This document shows positions 17,901-24,549 of a stretch of 64,000 nucleotides of DNA, piece by piece. The notes beneath the pieces were generated by a model that was not told the DNA's origin, searched no databases, and saw only the letters and a list, made by a program, of their open reading frames with translations. The number at the start of each line of letters is the position of its first letter. The first letter of the stretch is position 1. The position numbers and the translations under genes are program-made. The DNA comes from CBDDCA01 sp965218205 (lineage in GTDB: Bacteria; Spirochaetota; Spirochaetia; WTKD01; G963693115), in contig OZ244590.1 of NCBI GenBank assembly GCA_965218205.1, positions 558,001 through 622,000 of the forward strand, read 5' to 3'.

Positions 17901-20017
17901 CTGTTGTTTCTTCATTCAAAATAGGAGTAGGACAAAGAAACACGAATATTACATTGAATAATACTGGTGTTAGCACTTTTGATGCGACAGGAACATATAG
18001 TATAGAGCCAAGTACCTTTACTGCAGACACAGGATTACAGCTTAATGCACAAAATGGAACAATAAGTGGTAGCCCTAACAAAGCATTGTCTCGTAAAACA
18101 TATGCTATCAAGTTTACAGGAAATGGTACATATAGAGGAAAAGTTGCATCTAAGGAGTTTACTATAGAGATAGCACAGCTTGCCAATACATATAGTTATT
18201 ATCCTAATAGTAGATCACAATTACTGATAGCAATAAAGGATGTGATGGATACCAATAATGATGGAAGTCCTAATAATAATAATGCAGATTTGAATGTCAT
18301 ATATACAGGGGATATAACAGATATGAGTGGAGTATTTTATGATAGTGCATTGAGAAATTTTGATGGAGATATATCAAGTTGGGATGTAAGTAAAGTTACG
18401 AATATGTCTAATATGTTTAAGGAATCGAAATTTAATGGCAATATATCAAGCTGGGATGTAAGTAAAGTTACCAATATGAATGCTATGTTTTATAAAGCAG
18501 ATGCGTTTAATAACAATATATCAGGCTGGGCAGTTGATAGAGTAACTAATATGCAATCAATGTTTCGAGAAGCAACCGCGTTTGATAAAAATTTAGACGC
18601 ATGGGGAGAACATATGGCAGGAAGAGGAGTGACGACAACGAATATATTTAGTAATCAAAATAATAATGGATATATTCTCTCTGATGAAAAAATACCAGGT
18701 TGGATATATACATTGTCTCAGACATATAAAGGAGCTGTTTCATCATTATTTGCCCTAGTAGTAGGGCAGAAGAATGTTAGTATTACGCTAAGCAATACTG
18801 GTGCTAGTATCTTTAATGCGACAGGAACATATAGTATAGAGCCAAGTACCTTTACTGCAGATACAGGATTGGCCTTTGATGCAACAAATGGTACTATAAG
18901 TGGAACTTCTATAAAATTATTGTTGCCTAAAAAATATACTATTACTTTTACTGGAAATGGTGTGTATGTAGGAAAAAAGGCCACAAAAGAATTTACTATA
19001 CAAGTGAATAAGTATAAGTATTATCCAACAAACAAAGTAGGGTTAATAGCAAATATAAAAACAGTGATGGATACCAATGGCGATAATAGTCCTGATAATA
19101 ACAATGCAGATTTGAATGTCATTTATACAGGCAATATAACAGATATGAGCAGAGTATTTAATGATAGTGAACTGAGATCTTTTAATGGGGATATATCAGG
19201 CTGGGATACAAGTAAGGTGACAAATATGAGTCGTATGTTTGAAAACTCACAGTTTAATGGAGATGTATCACAATGGAATGTAAGTAAAGTGACAGATATG
19301 AGTTATATGTTTGCAAGAGCAAATGCATTTAATGGGGATATATCGCTCTGGGATGTAAGTAAAGTAACGAATATGGAGGCTATGTTTTTCACCGCAGTAG
19401 TGTTTAACCAAGATATTTCGGATTGGAAAGTAGGAAACGTTACAAATATGAAACGTATGTTTGGTCAATCAGGTGTGGGACCAGCAGGTGCATTTAATGG
19501 GGATATATCAGGCTGGGATGTAAGTAAAGTAACGGATATGGAGTCTATGTTTGAAAAGTCTGTGTTTACAGGCAAAAATGGAGGCATATTGTATTGGCAG
19601 GTAGGAAATGTTACTGATATGGAAAAGATGTTTAGTACTTCGAAATTTAATGGAGATATATCAGGCTGGGATATAAGTAAAGTAACAAATATGAAGGGTA
19701 TGTTTTGGAGAAATATTGTATTTAATGGAGATATAACAAAGTGGGATGTAAGGAAAGTTACGGATATCAGAGAGATGTTTAAGCTAGCAATAGCGTTTAA
19801 TCAAGATATATCAGGCTGGGCAATAGAAGGAACAAATGATATTACGAGTATATTAGAAGGAGCTAACGATTTTAATCAGGATATATATGAATGGAATGTT
19901 CATTTAGGATCAAGCCCTACTACCTCAAATGCCTTTAAGGGGACTGCTTTAGAGAAAAATAGTAAGTTGCCAGATTGGGCAGGAGGGACATACACAGGGC
20001 CTCCTGCATCTCGGTAG
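11984..20017 (+). CDS. Giant BspA-like DUF285 surface lipoprotein
   Basis: The 2677-residue protein begins with a lipoprotein signal (MKNNSFYIGIIACVMLLAVL, lipobox LISC), then a Gly/Pro linker. The rest repeats a cassette: a DUF285 array of about 24-residue units of the form FNGDISxWDVSxVTNMxxMF, a WGEHxxGRTVNTTxIF cap, a PTWLY step, a putative Ig-like domain (TGTYSIEPSTFxADTGL, GTISG, YTITFTGNGxYAGK), and a DxNxDGxxDxxxADLN stretch that resembles a calcium-binding loop. About eight such cassettes follow one another. DUF285 proteins of Treponema, Brachyspira and Mycoplasma sit on the surface and are linked to adhesion. Codon frame is unbroken over 8 kb. Repeat similarity could drive length variation by recombination. 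Specific ligand unknown. Confidence 0.9.
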   Translation: MKNNSFYIGIIACVMLLAVLISCEEPTGGSSSGGDTPTPPGGGGGDLQPTTRAQLLQLISDRVGKDKSADLNDIDTSKVTDMSNLFMQYPTFNGNISKWNVSSVTNMSGMFEGVTGFRGGISNWDVSKVTNMSNMFKGATAFNSDISGWDVSKVTQINSMFEGASAFTQDLKVWAVAPAVSKVSNDVFKNSGVTENPRWLTLEVLLEPKIVVAIVGQAVNISITRWPVTTTGTFTLTPVVAGDALPTGMSFNKSTGTITAKAGDIKTITAGSPKKFTITFTGTGHFDKEENKNIKTKLSVSVKDYSTTPKSKEELIALLKVILDIDGNGLLDNVTADLNGIDVSAITDMSYVFNDGILKEFNGNISMWDVSNVKNMREMFSESKYTGENGGIARWEVGNVTNMRAMFYSSQFNRDISSWDVSKVTDMGYMFEKSQFNGDISSWDVSNVVNMYSMFRDAKVFNKDISIWAVDSVTTMQNMFARATAFDQDLEAWGEHITGRTVNTSNIFINANVSDNNIPTWLYKFKLHGNTITFLGQSIVVSVQKQIPSTATGAYSIEPNTFETDTGLSFSTKDGTIRGVTTKEVAKKTYTITFTGDAKFQGKSITVPLSLEVKANQGKYAYFPTNKKELIAAIKDEMDLNDDGGLDDNKADLNVIFTGNVTDMSGVFSEFALRNFNGDISKWDVSNVKDMTNMFYASKFNGDISSWNVSKVTVMDNMFRGSQFTGDISKWDVGNVTGMVGMFFNTKLFNSDISNWDVSNVKDMDVMFYESEFTGDISKWDVSNVVNMSSMFEESQFNGDISGWDVKNVTDMSAMFAVSQFTGDISKWDVGNVIDMSFMFRKSQFNGDISSWKVSKVTNMGDMFKESKFTGDISGWDVSNVRYMNNMFRNSQFTGNISGWDVSKVMSMPYMFYESQFNGNISEWAVDNVTIIQSMFQRATAFDQDLEAWGEHLSGRTINTTNIFRGSQLSDVHIPTWLYTLRYRDNNITVNKREFTTHDTGIALSIERTPTVATGTYSIAPDTFVTDTGLAFDANTGTISGSSTKALLTKEYTITFVGNGDYARKRKSTTLSITIRDVSSKTYFPKTKAQLIANIKTVMDTNNDGSPNNNSADLNVIYTGYITDMSGVFYDSDLRDFNGDISSWDVKKVTNMNSMFEESKFTGENGDITNWNVGNVKNMNDMFRKSSYAGDISGWDLRNVTTMNEMFRETSYNKDITGWDVLNVTSMRLMFYKNTVFDQDISAWNVSKVVTMDWMFGEAEAFNQDISDWDVESVINVNSMFRGATAFDKNLDAWGEHMIGRTVSTRGIFNTSDDSGLIFSESKIPTWLYNFVLTVDGNESNTIDGVVGTAIEDNGTITVKKKYPATATGNYTISPNIQTDIGLTLDTNTGTISGNPNKMQSKKTYTLTFHGTGDYAGKSYKIPFSMTIAAGKYSYHPTDKAELITVIKTVMAADGDGDGNPDGNTADLNSIYTGDITDMSVVFKDAALRNFNGDISGWDVSKVTNMRDMFNASKFNGDITSWDVRKVSNMAGMFGNATAFNQDISSWNVSNLTNMSYMFYGATAFNQDISSWAVDSVTNMRNMFTGAAAFDQDLELWGEHMAGRTVNTANIFKNIAGDGLILPDVKIPTWRYILSQTYQGSSSHLFLLLKGRQVSITLNNTGVSTFNATGTYSIEPSTFTADTGLVFDTSSGSISGTSTIALSRKNYTITFTGSGAYAGKRATILFAMQVDDKSGTYTYRYFPVTRAELIANIKTVMAADGDGDGNPDGDTADLNSIYTGDMTDMSRIFNTRALNNFNGDISSWDVGNVKNMESMFFDADSFNGDISLWDVGNVTNMNSMFAGADLFNRDISSWDVGNVIDMENMFAGADSFNGDISSWDVSKVTSMQSMFGYTITFNQDISRWAVDRVTNMRSMFRGAAAFNQNLDAWGEHIAGRTVNITDVLSNQSNTGYILSKEKMPGWIYTVTQTYLGAVVSSFKIGVGQRNTNITLNNTGVSTFDATGTYSIEPSTFTADTGLQLNAQNGTISGSPNKALSRKTYAIKFTGNGTYRGKVASKEFTIEIAQLANTYSYYPNSRSQLLIAIKDVMDTNNDGSPNNNNADLNVIYTGDITDMSGVFYDSALRNFDGDISSWDVSKVTNMSNMFKESKFNGNISSWDVSKVTNMNAMFYKADAFNNNISGWAVDRVTNMQSMFREATAFDKNLDAWGEHMAGRGVTTTNIFSNQNNNGYILSDEKIPGWIYTLSQTYKGAVSSLFALVVGQKNVSITLSNTGASIFNATGTYSIEPSTFTADTGLAFDATNGTISGTSIKLLLPKKYTITFTGNGVYVGKKATKEFTIQVNKYKYYPTNKVGLIANIKTVMDTNGDNSPDNNNADLNVIYTGNITDMSRVFNDSELRSFNGDISGWDTSKVTNMSRMFENSQFNGDVSQWNVSKVTDMSYMFARANAFNGDISLWDVSKVTNMEAMFFTAVVFNQDISDWKVGNVTNMKRMFGQSGVGPAGAFNGDISGWDVSKVTDMESMFEKSVFTGKNGGILYWQVGNVTDMEKMFSTSKFNGDISGWDISKVTNMKGMFWRNIVFNGDITKWDVRKVTDIREMFKLAIAFNQDISGWAIEGTNDITSILEGANDFNQDIYEWNVHLGSSPTTSNAFKGTALEKNSKLPDWAGGTYTGPPASR

Positions 20018-20040
20018 GGTAAGATATATAGTCGTCTTTA

Positions 20041-20087
20041 CAAGGGGAGAATCTATCATCTTATGTAAGATGATAGATTCTCCTTGT
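20041..20087. terminator. Strong hairpin terminator between convergent genes
   Basis: A stem of about 18 bp with perfect pairing (GGAGAATCTATCATCTTA against TAAGATGATAGATTCTCC) around a 2-nt loop. It sits just after the giant lipoprotein stop and before the end of the convergent HMA gene. There is no long T-run, so a two-way barrier is likely. Confidence 0.75.
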
Positions 20088-20144
20088 ATAAAAAAGGCAT
20101 ACATTGTTAAGAGTGATATAGCAGTTGAAGAATAATTTCAGAGT

Positions 20145-20381
20145 TTAGCTTGTTTGTATTATATTTGCTTGGTATCCAATAGTGTGAACAAAATGACAAA
20201 TTTTTTCTAATTCTTCAAGATTACCATCGTAATCAATATGGATACAGCTTGCTTGTTTATCTACCCAGACATCTTCAATGCCAGGAAGCCTTTGTGCCAT
20301 ATGTTCAATTCCAATAGCACATGATGTACAAGTTGCTCCTACTAGTTCTATGAGAGCATGTTTTTTATTACTTTTCTCCAT
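20145..20381 (-). CDS. CopZ-like heavy-metal-associated domain protein
   Basis: The 78-residue protein is one HMA (ferredoxin-like) domain. It contains VGATCTSCAIGIEHMAQRLPGI with the paired-cysteine CxxC metal site, followed by a VWVDKQASCIHIDYDG strand pair. Free-standing HMA domains usually carry Cu(I) to a P-type ATPase such as CopA, or regulate it. The usual MxCxxC is here ATCTSC, lacking the Met. No copper ATPase is nearby. The start is leaderless-looking, with TATACT 6 nt before the ATG and no Shine-Dalgarno sequence. Confidence 0.75.
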   Translation of the reverse strand: MEKSNKKHALIELVGATCTSCAIGIEHMAQRLPGIEDVWVDKQASCIHIDYDGNLEELEKICHFVHTIGYQANIIQTS

Positions 20382-20387
20382 AACAAC

Positions 20388-20393
20388 AGTATA
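20388..20393 (-). promoter_or_regulatory. -10 box of probable leaderless promoter for the HMA gene
   Basis: TATACT on the minus strand, 6 nt from the ATG at 20381. Confidence 0.5.
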
Positions 20394-20437
20394 TAGTAAG
20401 TGGTAAAATATAGCAATATATGTATATTTGTATATAT

Positions 20438-21571
20438 TTATTTTTTTTTCTTAAAAATAGAAAAGAGTATTTTTATACATACTATGCCCTTTCTTAGCAG
20501 TACAGTGAGTAATAGAAAGCTGTTATGCACTCTAGTTTTTAAGGATGTATATTTGGTATATGTCATATGTGGATTGATATATATTTTGTAATGATGTTTG
20601 ATAAGGGAAAAATTAAGAGCGACATGTTCACATACTATAGGTTTATCTGATTCTCGATATTTCCATACAATGTTACTTTTTGTATCTTTTTCGCTTTTAG
20701 AGGCATGGGTATCGTGATGTTCAATATTGTATTGATATTTTTTATATGTTTCTGAATGAATGTAATTTCGATATATATGCTTTACATCATCAGTGATAAG
20801 GTAATGATATGAAAATTGCTTAAAAATATCTTTCTTAAATATTCCTATTCCGTTAAATGCAGAGAGTACAGGGATAAGATCTTGTTTTTGTGTGTTTTTT
20901 TCTAGCAGAACAGAAGATATTTTTTTCTGTTTTTTTATTTGATTTATCTTTTTATTATTCATAATGGTTTCTGCTGTTTGTATACGTGGATGAAATGGGG
21001 AGGTTTTGTTACATACCAATTTTGTTATATCCAATTCTTTCCACCATCTCTCGCCCATAATTTCTGGCCCTAAACTAAGGAAAGAATTGTGCTGTAAACG
21101 TAAAGCAAAGTAATCGTAATATGGATAGCTATTTCCATATACTACATCCCAAATGTTCTTTTTATCAAAAGAGCTGAGTATTCCTTCTATAGACCAGCTT
21201 TTTGCATCCATATCAATCCAAATTACATGAGTAAAATGATTATATTTAGGAAGATTGATTTCTTGTAATACTCTATTACGTGCGAAGCATATTTGTTCAA
21301 TTCTTGTTGGTTTTCCTTTATGGAAATCATTATACTGTTCTTGCAGTTGTAAAAGTTCGGTGTCTGTTATATCTTCACTTATAATACTGATATGTTTATT
21401 TGTGTATTGCTTAAGAATATGTTTTGTGTTGTCCTGCGAATTATTTTCATAAATAATAATATGGTATTGAGAGAAGTGAAGCCCTGTTTTTATTGCACAT
21501 TTAATATTATTTTTTATTTGTGCAGCAACATCTTTTACTACGGCACAGATAAGCACTTTTTCTGCTAGCAT
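20438..21571 (-). CDS. CAP59-like glycosyltransferase
   Basis: The 377-residue protein has the pattern of the CAP59/GT69-like mannosyltransferase family: VLICAVVKDVAAQIKNNI at the N-terminus, HIIIYENNSQDNT, RIEQICFARNRVLQEI, and HVIWIDMDAKSW, where the DxD-like acidic pair probably binds the sugar-nucleotide metal. Related bacterial proteins add sugars to surface polysaccharide or glycolipid. There is no obvious N-terminal signal, so it should act on the cytoplasmic face of the membrane; the C-terminus is basic and aromatic (KILFSIFKKKK). Acceptor and donor are unknown, and no other polysaccharide gene is next to it. A TATAAT lies 18 nt upstream of the ATG. Confidence 0.7.
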   Translation of the reverse strand: MLAEKVLICAVVKDVAAQIKNNIKCAIKTGLHFSQYHIIIYENNSQDNTKHILKQYTNKHISIISEDITDTELLQLQEQYNDFHKGKPTRIEQICFARNRVLQEINLPKYNHFTHVIWIDMDAKSWSIEGILSSFDKKNIWDVVYGNSYPYYDYFALRLQHNSFLSLGPEIMGERWWKELDITKLVCNKTSPFHPRIQTAETIMNNKKINQIKKQKKISSVLLEKNTQKQDLIPVLSAFNGIGIFKKDIFKQFSYHYLITDDVKHIYRNYIHSETYKKYQYNIEHHDTHASKSEKDTKSNIVWKYRESDKPIVCEHVALNFSLIKHHYKIYINPHMTYTKYTSLKTRVHNSFLLLTVLLRKGIVCIKILFSIFKKKK

Positions 21572-21651
21572 ATGGATCTTTATTTCTTTATTATAGTAAA
21601 TATAGAAAGATATGTTTGCTCTTTTTTTTGCTCCTTATATATTATATTTGT

Positions 21652-21657
21652 TATACT
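21652..21657 (+). promoter_or_regulatory. -10 box of probable leaderless promoter for membrane protein gene
   Basis: TATACT ends 6 nt before the ATG at 21664; no Shine-Dalgarno sequence. Confidence 0.5.
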
Positions 21658-21663
21658 GTATCT

Positions 21664-22551
21664 ATGGAAGAAGAAAAAGAGATTGAAGTAGATTGGGATA
21701 ATATAGACGAGAAGTGTTTAGAAAAAGATCCTGAGTTACTGAACCTTATGCACTATGATGCAGTAAAACTTACTAATAGTATAGGAAAAGTCTCAGATAA
21801 GCATAATTCAAAAGCTATATTTTTATTAACAGGGTGCATGCTACTAATAGCGATGATGATACCAGAGATAATAGATATGACACAAAAAATAAAGGATATA
21901 TGGACATGTCTAAAATTTAATTGGAGTAATATATTCTTTGTAATTGGATTATTTGTTGTACTTGATATTATATTTCGTTTTGTACCTTATATTGTTCTTT
22001 TTATTACTTATATTAGATCTTCACTAAAAGATAAAGAAGAAACAATTTCGGATAAAGACTTTTCGAGATTTATAGTGGCAGCAATAGTTTTTTTGATTTG
22101 TCTAATATTGGGAATATTGGGAATATCGGGAATTAAATGGATAATAGGTAAGATACTAGCAATGGAATTCATGATGCAACTAATACAACAAAATAAAGCA
22201 TTTTATTTAGATAATCTAAAGAGAGTATGGTTTGCATTATTTCTATCATGTTTTTTTTATTCTTGTAGATATATACTAATGTCAATGTGGAAATTTTATA
22301 CTATATTAACAATAGAAAGTAAGGGTTTTCCGTACTTTAATCCTGAAGAATTATTGAAGAATGAATTATATAGAAAGGGAAGTATAAAGACAAAAATAGA
22401 AATGATAAAAATATTACAAAAAAACATAATAACTGAGGCCGATGGTATTACAAATAAAAAGGATAGTTTGCTTGTTCAAGGAAGGAGGTTTTTGCTTTTT
22501 GGGGTAATAGTAGGACTCTGCTCATTCGTATTTCTTTTGATAATACTCTAG
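21664..22551 (+). CDS. Multi-pass membrane protein, paralogue of 22968-23681
   Basis: 295 residues, family not recognised. The N-terminal 50 residues are acidic and soluble (EIEVDWDNIDEKCLEKDPEL). Four or five hydrophobic segments follow (about 57-75, 95-125, 140-170, 190-210 and a C-terminal one), with a conserved soluble block FPYFNPEELLKNELYRKGSI and a coiled-coil-like helix before the last membrane span. I took the ATG at 21664 rather than the in-frame TTG at 21616 because the paralogue's homology also starts here and a -10 box ends 6 nt upstream. Role unknown; the paired arrangement suggests duplication of one accessory gene. Confidence 0.7.
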   Translation: MEEEKEIEVDWDNIDEKCLEKDPELLNLMHYDAVKLTNSIGKVSDKHNSKAIFLLTGCMLLIAMMIPEIIDMTQKIKDIWTCLKFNWSNIFFVIGLFVVLDIIFRFVPYIVLFITYIRSSLKDKEETISDKDFSRFIVAAIVFLICLILGILGISGIKWIIGKILAMEFMMQLIQQNKAFYLDNLKRVWFALFLSCFFYSCRYILMSMWKFYTILTIESKGFPYFNPEELLKNELYRKGSIKTKIEMIKILQKNIITEADGITNKKDSLLVQGRRFLLFGVIVGLCSFVFLLIIL

Positions 22552-22592
22552 TTAAGTATTATTGAATGCTTTCTGTCATTATATTGTAGGTA

Positions 22593-22754
22593 TTATTTTT
22601 TTCTCTTAAGCCATGTATACAATGCGGTTATTACTTTTGGTACTATAATTCTCAAAAAATTTGGTATTTTTATTTGTGTATTTTCTTTTGCGTTTTCTTT
22701 TGCTATCATATATTTGCTAACACTAAGAGTATTTTTAGTTTTTTTATCATCCAT
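22593..22754 (-). CDS. Small 53-residue protein, function unknown
   Basis: A short reading frame with its own good ribosome-binding site (GAGGTGAACAAAG before the ATG at 22754) lies in the gap between the two paralogous membrane proteins, on the opposite strand. The product is basic: a polar N-terminal half (MDDKKTKNTLSVSKYMIAKE) and a hydrophobic, basic C-terminal helix (IIVPKVITALYTWLKRKK) that could sit at the membrane. A TATAAT-like box lies about 35 nt upstream of the start. It could be a small toxin-like or membrane-associated peptide; no family is recognised. Confidence 0.45.
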   Translation of the reverse strand: MDDKKTKNTLSVSKYMIAKENAKENTQIKIPNFLRIIVPKVITALYTWLKRKK

Positions 22755-22828
22755 CTTTGTTCACCTCACTATTCATAGATATATTATACTATATTTTTGT
22801 ATTTTTAGTGTCGATTACTATTTTTTTT

Positions 22829-22847
22829 CCTCCTTGAACTCGTGAAA
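22829..22847 (+). repeat. Dispersed short repeat, partial copy 2
   Basis: CCTCCTTGAACTCGTGAAA. Its reverse complement matches the ACGAGTTCAAGGA part of copy 1 at 11856-11885. Only the core is kept. Confidence 0.4.
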
Positions 22848-22867
22848 ATAGATGTTTTGCTATTACA

Positions 22868-22880
22868 TTTTTTTTTTTTT
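22868..22880 (+). repeat. Run of 13 T just upstream of a -10 box
   Basis: A 13-nt T homopolymer sits immediately before the TATACT box at 22884-22889. It would lie between -35 and -10, so slippage could tune promoter spacing. Confidence 0.6.
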
Positions 22881-22883
22881 ATT

Positions 22884-22889
22884 TATACT
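22884..22889 (+). promoter_or_regulatory. -10 box before a start codon interrupted by a stop
   Basis: TATACT ends 6 nt before the ATG at 22896, the same spacing as in the paralogue, but that ATG is followed directly by TAA. Confidence 0.5.
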
Positions 22890-22967
22890 ATATCTATGTA
22901 AGAAGAAAAAGAAACTAAAATAGATTGGGATAATATAGACGAAAAGTGTTTAGAAAAAGATCCTGCA

Positions 22968-23681
22968 ATGCTAGATTTTATGTACGATAATGCAGTAGGA
23001 CATATCAATAATATAAGAGAAGACTTAGATAAGTATAGCTCACAGGCTCGGTTTTTGTTAGGAAAGTTTATAGTACTAATGATAGCGATAGTATCAGGGA
23101 TGACATATATAATACTCAGAATAATACCTATAGAATTTACACATGATTTGATTATGGATATCACTATATTTCTTCTTATATGGAGTTTATTGCTTTATGT
23201 ATTTTTATTTATTGATATTATTAGAGATAAAAAATCAAAAATCTTGGATAAATGTAAAGCAATAGGTTTTATAATAGTATTTATATTACTAATAGTAGTG
23301 ATATTAGTATTTAACAGAGAAGAAATAAAATCTATAGAAAATATAGAGGATGGTATAACACTCTCTTTATTGGCACTATTTGGTATAGGGTTTATTGTAT
23401 CTACTATTGGAACGGTTCACACAGTGTATAAGGTAGTAACAACAGAAAATAATAGTTTTCCATACTTTCCTCCTGAAAGATTTTTAGAAAATGAACTATA
23501 TAGAGAGGGGAGTATAAAAGCAAAAATAGAAATAATAAAAGAATTACAAAAAGAGATAATACATAACAATGATGAAAAAAACAAAAAGAGGAAATTACTT
23601 ATTAAAGTATGGAAATACCTTATAGTAGGAGTTACAACAGGTATTATTTCATCTTTACTATTTTTGATAATACTCTTATAG
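22968..23681 (+). CDS. Multi-pass membrane protein, paralogue of 21664-22551 with disrupted 5' end
   Basis: Homologous to the neighbouring 295-residue protein: the same acidic N-terminus is encoded from 22896, and the soluble block near the end reads FPYFPPERFLENELYREGSI. However, codon 2 is TAA (ATG TAA GAA GAA against ATG GAA GAA GAA in the paralogue), so the ancestral start at 22896 makes nothing. The first later ATG in frame is 22968, giving 237 residues that lack 24 N-terminal residues but keep all membrane segments. No ribosome-binding site precedes 22968. The gene may be silent, or translated weakly from the internal start. Function unknown. Confidence 0.55.
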   Translation: MLDFMYDNAVGHINNIREDLDKYSSQARFLLGKFIVLMIAIVSGMTYIILRIIPIEFTHDLIMDITIFLLIWSLLLYVFLFIDIIRDKKSKILDKCKAIGFIIVFILLIVVILVFNREEIKSIENIEDGITLSLLALFGIGFIVSTIGTVHTVYKVVTTENNSFPYFPPERFLENELYREGSIKAKIEIIKELQKEIIHNNDEKNKKRKLLIKVWKYLIVGVTTGIISSLLFLIILL

Positions 23682-23782
23682 TATCAGTATCATTACATGC
23701 TTTCTGTGTAGGATATAGCTACCCTTACCTCCCCTCCCCTCAAATATCATTACGATGACAGTAAACTATCGTATGAATTTGG

Positions 23783-23788
23783 TATAAT
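23783..23788 (+). promoter_or_regulatory. -10 box of probable leaderless promoter for the glucosaminidase-domain gene
   Basis: TATAAT ends 6 nt before the ATG at 23795. Confidence 0.5.
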
Positions 23789-23794
23789 AAAGAT

Positions 23795-24427
23795 ATGGTA
23801 GTGTATAAAAGATTTTTTTTAATACTGATAACTGTCTATATGCCTATTAGCTCCTATGCAACAGAGAATTATAATTTTTCTGATATATCTATTATGGGAC
23901 AAGGGCACTTAGAATCTGAATGGATCATACAGTATATTTTAGAAAAAAATCCTAGTCTTGAAAATTCCTATCTACAAACTATTGTTAATGCGTATATGGA
24001 AGCCTCTGAGAGAGAAGGGGTAAATCATGATGTCGCTATTGCCCAGATGGTATATCATACTAATTTTTTATTGTTTTCTCATGGGTATCCTAAACAGTAC
24101 AATAATTTTGCAAGTATAGGGGGAGCAGATATATCCATTTGGTTTCTCCATAGATTTTCTACCATAGAAGCAGGAGTATATGCACATGTGCAACACTTAA
24201 AAAGTTATGCAAGTGAGTATCCCGTTTCTAGCCCTCATGTAGATCCACGTTTTGAAATACTAAAGAAAAAGAAATTGATAGGCAGTGCTACACAAGTGTC
24301 AGAACTTTCAAACAAATGGAGCGATAGTCCTTACTATGGAAAATATATTCTTGATGTCTTAAGAAACATGTATTTTTATAACTCTGCAGATGCTGCTTTG
24401 ACAACTGTTTCTGATAATGGTCATTAG
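23795..24427 (+). CDS. Secreted glucosaminidase-domain protein
   Basis: 210 residues with a signal peptide (MVVYKRFFLILITVYMPISS, then YATE). The mature part, from about residue 35, is a glucosaminidase-type (FlgJ/LytG-like) domain: NAYMEASEREGVNHDVAIAQMVYHTN, with the glutamate of EASEREGV in the place of the family's catalytic Glu, then YNNFASIGG, GVYAHVQHLKSYAS and WSDSPYYGKYILDVL. The family cleaves N-acetylglucosamine bonds in peptidoglycan. It is very similar to the C-terminal half of the next gene, so one arose from the other by duplication. Activity is not proven: the usual TxxxE arrangement around MVYHTN is weak, whereas the neighbour keeps MLLETN. Confidence 0.7.
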   Translation: MVVYKRFFLILITVYMPISSYATENYNFSDISIMGQGHLESEWIIQYILEKNPSLENSYLQTIVNAYMEASEREGVNHDVAIAQMVYHTNFLLFSHGYPKQYNNFASIGGADISIWFLHRFSTIEAGVYAHVQHLKSYASEYPVSSPHVDPRFEILKKKKLIGSATQVSELSNKWSDSPYYGKYILDVLRNMYFYNSADAALTTVSDNGH

Positions 24428-24549
24428 CAATTTTGTTTTTCCATCTTCTAAAGAATTGTCTAAAGAAGAGGCAAGCGAGTATAAAGAAATTATAATTTTA
24501 GCCGATATATTAAAGCTAGTAACACTCTCCATAAATTAGGTGAAATCAT

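Noticed and set aside
12001..19468. Many minus-strand open frames within the giant lipoprotein gene
   Set aside because: They mirror the repeated DUF285 codons (FNGDIS/WDVS) in reverse and have no ribosome-binding sites; shadows of the real gene.
11984..20017. CRISPR-like periodic repeats
   Set aside because: The period (about 72 nt) is exactly 24 codons, the repeats are degenerate and coding, and no cas genes or unique equal-length spacers are present.
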